Shown here in pieces: positions 14,450 to 17,285 of a stretch of 17,285 bases of DNA; position 1 is the first letter of the stretch, and every line of letters starts with the position of its first letter. The notes beneath the pieces are model-generated. The model saw only the letters and a program-made list of their open reading frames with translations. It was not told the DNA's origin and did not search any database. Source of the stretch: an uncultured Eubacteriales bacterium (GTDB lineage Bacteria; Bacillota; Clostridia; Oscillospirales; Oscillospiraceae); NCBI GenBank assembly GCA_900555735.1, contig USMI01000024.1, forward strand, positions 1 to 17,285. The letters run 5' to 3'. The position numbers were made by a program, and so were the translations under genes.

Positions 14450-15335
14450 GCCGGTGTCCCCCTTTCTTCTGTAAAACTCTCGTTTTCCGGTGGAAGCTAC
14501 CCTCCAGAACGGAGGTCCCCACCGCGTACAGGCCTTCATAGACCGTGCTCTCGATCACCGGATCGTAGCCGCCGAAATCCCACAGCTCGAAGGCCGCCGC
14601 CATGGCGCGGATAGAGTTGTCCAGCGTCTGCGCCAGCTCCCGCCGTGCCGCATCTGTCAGCGTGTCGCCGAGAAGGGCGTACCGCAGCGGCAGCGGGTTA
14701 TAGCTCCCGGTTTTCACATCTTTTTTCAGGTCGTCCGCCGCGTCCATCAGATAGACCCAGCGGCCCAGATGGTAGAGCATCTGCTCCAGCACGCGGCGCT
14801 TCACCGGCTGAGCCACCTCATTGGCGGCGTCCGCCAGCAGCCGGGCAAAGGTATCCGCCGCCGCGTCGAGAGACGGACATTCCGCCTTCTCCAATTGGCT
14901 CAGCGTCTGCAAATGCTGCCGGGTGCTCTCATCAAATTCCGGACGCAGCGCCCGCGCCTTTCGATAGGCCCGCCGCAGCAGCAGTGACGCCGCCCGGTAT
15001 TTCAGCCCGCTGAAAAAGCCATGGTCGACGATGCCGTCCTGTATCTGCCACCACGTCAGAATGACGCTCATATCCGCTGCCAGATCGAAGGCGCTTCCAC
15101 CGTAGGCGCAGGGCCTTCCCCTCACGGGATGGATCAGACAGCGCTTTGTGCAGCGTTCAACCGCTCCCTCCGACAGCAGCATGGCCAGAAACGTCAAGTC
15201 ATAGTTCAGGATCATCCGCCCTGCCAGACCATAGCGCTTTCCCAGCGTGTGGCATAATCCGCAGTAGGCGCCCTCGAAGCGCTGCTGCTCCTCCTCCGTC
15301 AGCCGGTCAGGAGCCGGACGCACATAGCCAAACAT
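14442..15335 (-). CDS. DUF5685 family protein, function unknown
   Basis: A 297-residue, mostly helical protein that I recognise as DUF5685. It opens MFGYVRP, then shows a CGLCH motif (C25, C28, H29), a C62-x3-C66-x2-H69-x6-C76 cluster that could bind metal, and two Asp-rich helices: a D100-x3-D104 pair in WWQIQDGIVDHG, and D198/D201/D202/D206 in MDAADDLKKD followed by GSYNPL. The paired Asp-rich motifs recall the squalene/phytoene synthase fold, but this is a guess from motifs. No signal peptide is visible. The start shares one base pair with the stop of the RseC-like gene (TGATG), and its end overlaps the J-domain gene, so all three are likely made together. Confidence 0.8.
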   Translation of the reverse strand: MFGYVRPAPDRLTEEEQQRFEGAYCGLCHTLGKRYGLAGRMILNYDLTFLAMLLSEGAVERCTKRCLIHPVRGRPCAYGGSAFDLAADMSVILTWWQIQDGIVDHGFFSGLKYRAASLLLRRAYRKARALRPEFDESTRQHLQTLSQLEKAECPSLDAAADTFARLLADAANEVAQPVKRRVLEQMLYHLGRWVYLMDAADDLKKDVKTGSYNPLPLRYALLGDTLTDAARRELAQTLDNSIRAMAAAFELWDFGGYDPVIESTVYEGLYAVGTSVLEGSFHRKTRVLQKKGGHRHA

Positions 15336-15739
15336 CAGAACAAACGCAGGATCTGATAGGTCAGCAGTTCCTTATTCCGGGCGTGGCGGTCATAGAGCAC
15401 ACAGGGAATGAAGCTCACCGTAAAGGCGGCAATGGCGATGGCATACCGCACACCCTCGGAGAGGCCCTCCGACAGGAAGTAGCCCAGCAGGAACAGCACC
15501 ACCGGCAGCACATACACCAGTGCCACCACACCGAAAATCTTCCGGGTGCTGCTCTCCACCACTACCTTATCGCCGGGCTGTGCGCCGATGTCATTTCTGG
15601 CGCGGGCCTTGATGGCGGCGCCGGTCATGCCGCAGCCGGCGCACTCCTCGCAGTCGTGGCCGCAGGCGGACTTGCGGGGTACGGAGATCTCCGCGTAGCC
15701 GCCGCCCAGATCCCTTTCAATTGTTGCGATCTGTGTCAT
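15335..15739 (-). CDS. RseC/MucC-like membrane protein with Cys cluster
   Basis: A 134-residue protein of the RseC/MucC (SoxR-reducing system) family. The N-terminal part contains C26-x3-C30-x2-C33-x2-C36, a likely Fe-S or metal site, followed by a short beta-like domain (KARARNDIGAQPGDKVVVE). Two transmembrane helices follow (about 69-90 and 100-120), then a charged tail. In proteobacteria relatives modulate the SigmaE anti-sigma complex or help reduce SoxR alongside Rnf-type complexes; this organism is not expected to have RseA/RseB, so a redox role tied to membrane electron transport is more plausible. AAGGA lies 8 nt before the ATG; the gap from cdaR is 31 nt. Confidence 0.85.
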   Translation of the reverse strand: MTQIATIERDLGGGYAEISVPRKSACGHDCEECAGCGMTGAAIKARARNDIGAQPGDKVVVESSTRKIFGVVALVYVLPVVLFLLGYFLSEGLSEGVRYAIAIAAFTVSFIPCVLYDRHARNKELLTYQILRLF

Positions 15740-15770
15740 ATCTTATTCCTTCTTTGTATCTGGTTCGGTC

Positions 15771-17024
15771 TCAGCGCTGCGGTGTTTCCGGCGCAGCCTC
15801 CCGTTTGGTCACATGCACCGTCACCTCATAGCTGCCGCGCACGGTAACGCCAGACTCGGTGGTGGCCGTCACCACCACCGGCAGGAGGTAATCGCCCTCC
15901 CCCGTGATACCGCTGAGATCCACACGGGCGCGAATATCCGCCGCGGTGACCTTCTGGATCTCGTCCTCGTCGCCCCACAGCGTCACCACCAGCGAGTCAT
16001 GCACCTCGGCCTTCAGGCCGTCGGCCACGCCCTCGCAGTTGATGGTGTCCAGCGTGACCACACCCTCGGTCGTGCCGTCGATGGCCACCGTGACAGTAGC
16101 CTCGCTGGTGCCGTCCGTGGTGGTAACGCCCGCCGGAAGCTTGATGGCATAGGAGAAGGGGCCGTTCAGTCCCGGCACCAGATCCTCCACATAGATCCGA
16201 TCCAGCGTCACCTTGCTGATGGTATCCAGCGTACTGCCCTCGCCCACAAGGGTGACCACTTTAGGCGTGATATCCACATTTACGGACTTCATCAGCTCCG
16301 TGCCCACCAGCTCCACATCCAACGGCACCGTCTTGGTGGTACGCACCGGCACCGTCACTTGGATCAGCTTGGTGGAGGCCCGGATATTATCATTATGGAC
16401 GGGAACGTCATTGGCGTCATACAGCGTATATTCCAGCGTCTCGATCAGCGTGCTGGTAGCGCCGGCCAGATTCACCGTCACCTTGGCATGGTGGACATTC
16501 AGCATATCCTCACGCTCGGCCCGCAGGGTCAGCGTCTGGGGATCGATGGTGATATCGCCGGTAAAGTAGCCGTCTGCCGCCTGTCCCTTGACATCCACCT
16601 CAATGGGAACGGTCTTGCTGTAAAGAGTACCCACCGTCACGGTGATGTTATAGATGCTTCTGCTCTTGACCGAAACATCTGAGGGAGAAATGCCGTTGGG
16701 CAGGATATAGGTATAATTCAGCGTCTGCACACCGGCGGCGGAAATGCCGCTGGTATCCGCCACGATGCGGACCTCGGAGGGCTCGATCTGCATCAGCACC
16801 TTCCGCTTGCCCTCCAGCGTCAGATCCACCGTCGTATCATAGCCGGACAGCAGCATCAGGCCGTTTTCCGCAAGGATCGTATCCTCATTGGTGAACTCCA
16901 CGGGGATATCCTTGAGGACGAGCTCCGCCTTCGGAGAGTCGTAAAACTCCATATAGCCCCAAAGAGCCAGCGTGATCAGCGCCGCCAGCACGATCTGCAT
17001 GATCTTTCTATTCTTCTTCTCCAT
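15771..17024 (-). CDS. cdaR: CdaA regulatory protein CdaR (YbbR-domain protein)
   Basis: A 417-residue protein anchored by one N-terminal membrane helix (about 8-28), with the rest outside the cell. About four YbbR-type beta repeats follow (roughly 35-125, 130-220, 223-310 and 315-408), each with the VPVxV/TVPIEV-like edge strands typical of the family. CdaR binds and modulates the membrane diadenylate cyclase CdaA. AGGAGG (17031-17036) lies 6 nt before the ATG and inside the 3' end of cdaA, with a 17-nt gene overlap. In most Firmicutes glmM comes next; here an RseC-like gene does. Confidence 0.95.
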   Translation of the reverse strand: MEKKNRKIMQIVLAALITLALWGYMEFYDSPKAELVLKDIPVEFTNEDTILAENGLMLLSGYDTTVDLTLEGKRKVLMQIEPSEVRIVADTSGISAAGVQTLNYTYILPNGISPSDVSVKSRSIYNITVTVGTLYSKTVPIEVDVKGQAADGYFTGDITIDPQTLTLRAEREDMLNVHHAKVTVNLAGATSTLIETLEYTLYDANDVPVHNDNIRASTKLIQVTVPVRTTKTVPLDVELVGTELMKSVNVDITPKVVTLVGEGSTLDTISKVTLDRIYVEDLVPGLNGPFSYAIKLPAGVTTTDGTSEATVTVAIDGTTEGVVTLDTINCEGVADGLKAEVHDSLVVTLWGDEDEIQKVTAADIRARVDLSGITGEGDYLLPVVVTATTESGVTVRGSYEVTVHVTKREAAPETPQR

Positions 17025-17285
17025 CGTCGTCCTCCTTTCCCAGACGCTTCAGGAATGACAGCAGCGGCAGCTGCTGCGGCTTGTCCGGTTCTTCCTCCGG
17101 CGGCATCAGCTCATTGCGCAGCAGCTTGCCCAGCGTTTCGGGCATCAGGTGCCGCTTGAGCATGCCGCCGATGGCCACGGAGATGGAGCCGGTCTCCTCC
17201 GACACGATAACCACCACGGCGTCGGAGTTTTCGCTCATGCCGATACCGGCACGGTGACGCATACCGAGGTCGCGGCTCAGGTTCA
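17008..17285 (-). CDS. cdaA: Diadenylate cyclase CdaA, C-terminal fragment (runs off right edge)
   Basis: The visible 91 residues are the end of a DAC domain that makes c-di-AMP from two ATP. The catalytic RHR motif is seen (LGMRHRAGIGMSE; RHR at 17251-17259), followed by DAVVVIVSEETG, the family's next conserved block. The DGA motif and the N-terminal membrane helices lie beyond the window. The residue before RHR is Met where B. subtilis CdaA has Thr. The C-terminal tail is acidic (KEDDDGEEE). The ORF is open through the right edge, so the start is not visible. The following cdaR overlap confirms CdaA rather than the DNA-scanning DisA. Confidence 0.95.
   Translation of the reverse strand, partial: NLSRDLGMRHRAGIGMSENSDAVVVIVSEETGSISVAIGGMLKRHLMPETLGKLLRNELMPPEEEPDKPQQLPLLSFLKRLGKEDDDGEEE

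Overview
The window looks like chromosome from a GC-rich clostridial Firmicute, most likely Oscillospirales (an Oscillibacter/Flavonifractor-like gut anaerobe). This is an inference from gene content and order: the Firmicutes block yicC-remA-gmk-rpoZ-priA-def-fmt-rsmB-rlmN-prpC-prkC-rsgA, together with cdaA-cdaR, trmK and a DUF1858 redox protein. All 21 genes I support lie on the minus strand. They are packed with 1-17 nt overlaps or short gaps, and almost every one has a clear Shine-Dalgarno sequence. No stretch over 300 bases lacks a gene. I see no RNA genes, mobile elements, CRISPR arrays or prophage.

Reading in the direction of transcription (right to left): the right edge holds the C-terminal end of the diadenylate cyclase CdaA (17008-17285), overlapping its membrane-anchored regulator CdaR (15771-17024). 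An RseC/MucC-like membrane protein with a Cys cluster (15335-15739), a DUF5685 protein (14442-15335) and a J-domain/TPR protein with a cysteine-rich tail (13817-14449) follow. After these comes the housekeeping block: the RNase YicC (12897-13775), RemA (12623-12886), guanylate kinase (12027-12620), RNA polymerase omega (11767-11982), PriA (9319-11745), peptide deformylase (8782-9306), methionyl-tRNA formyltransferase (7862-8782), RsmB (6525-7865), RlmN (5486-6514), the PP2C phosphatase PrpC (4758-5489), the PASTA kinase PrkC (2795-4741) and the ribosome-assembly GTPase RsgA (1917-2798). I see no terminator within these 17 genes.

A 109-nt gap after rsgA holds a near-consensus sigma-A promoter (1837-1865). 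It drives a 69-residue DUF1858 CxxC protein (1598-1807), which is closed by a perfect 16-bp stem terminator (1550-1585). Beyond it lie trmK (829-1518), a Nif3-like metal protein (44-832), and the first 13 codons of a YebC/PmpR-family gene (1-40).

Functionally the window combines translation start and maturation (def, fmt), rRNA and tRNA modification (rsmB, rlmN, trmK), ribosome assembly (rsgA), replication restart (priA), GTP supply and transcription (gmk, rpoZ), and envelope or second-messenger signalling (cdaA-cdaR, prpC-prkC). Most of it is ordinary conserved chromosome. The least-explained part is the translationally coupled DUF5685/J-domain pair between cdaAR and yicC, with the RseC-like gene before it. 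Several starts were revised on RBS and family evidence: GTG for yicC and the Nif3-like gene, TTG for rsgA, and shortened ATG starts for fmt, rsmB, rlmN, remA, trmK, the J-domain gene and the DUF1858 gene.
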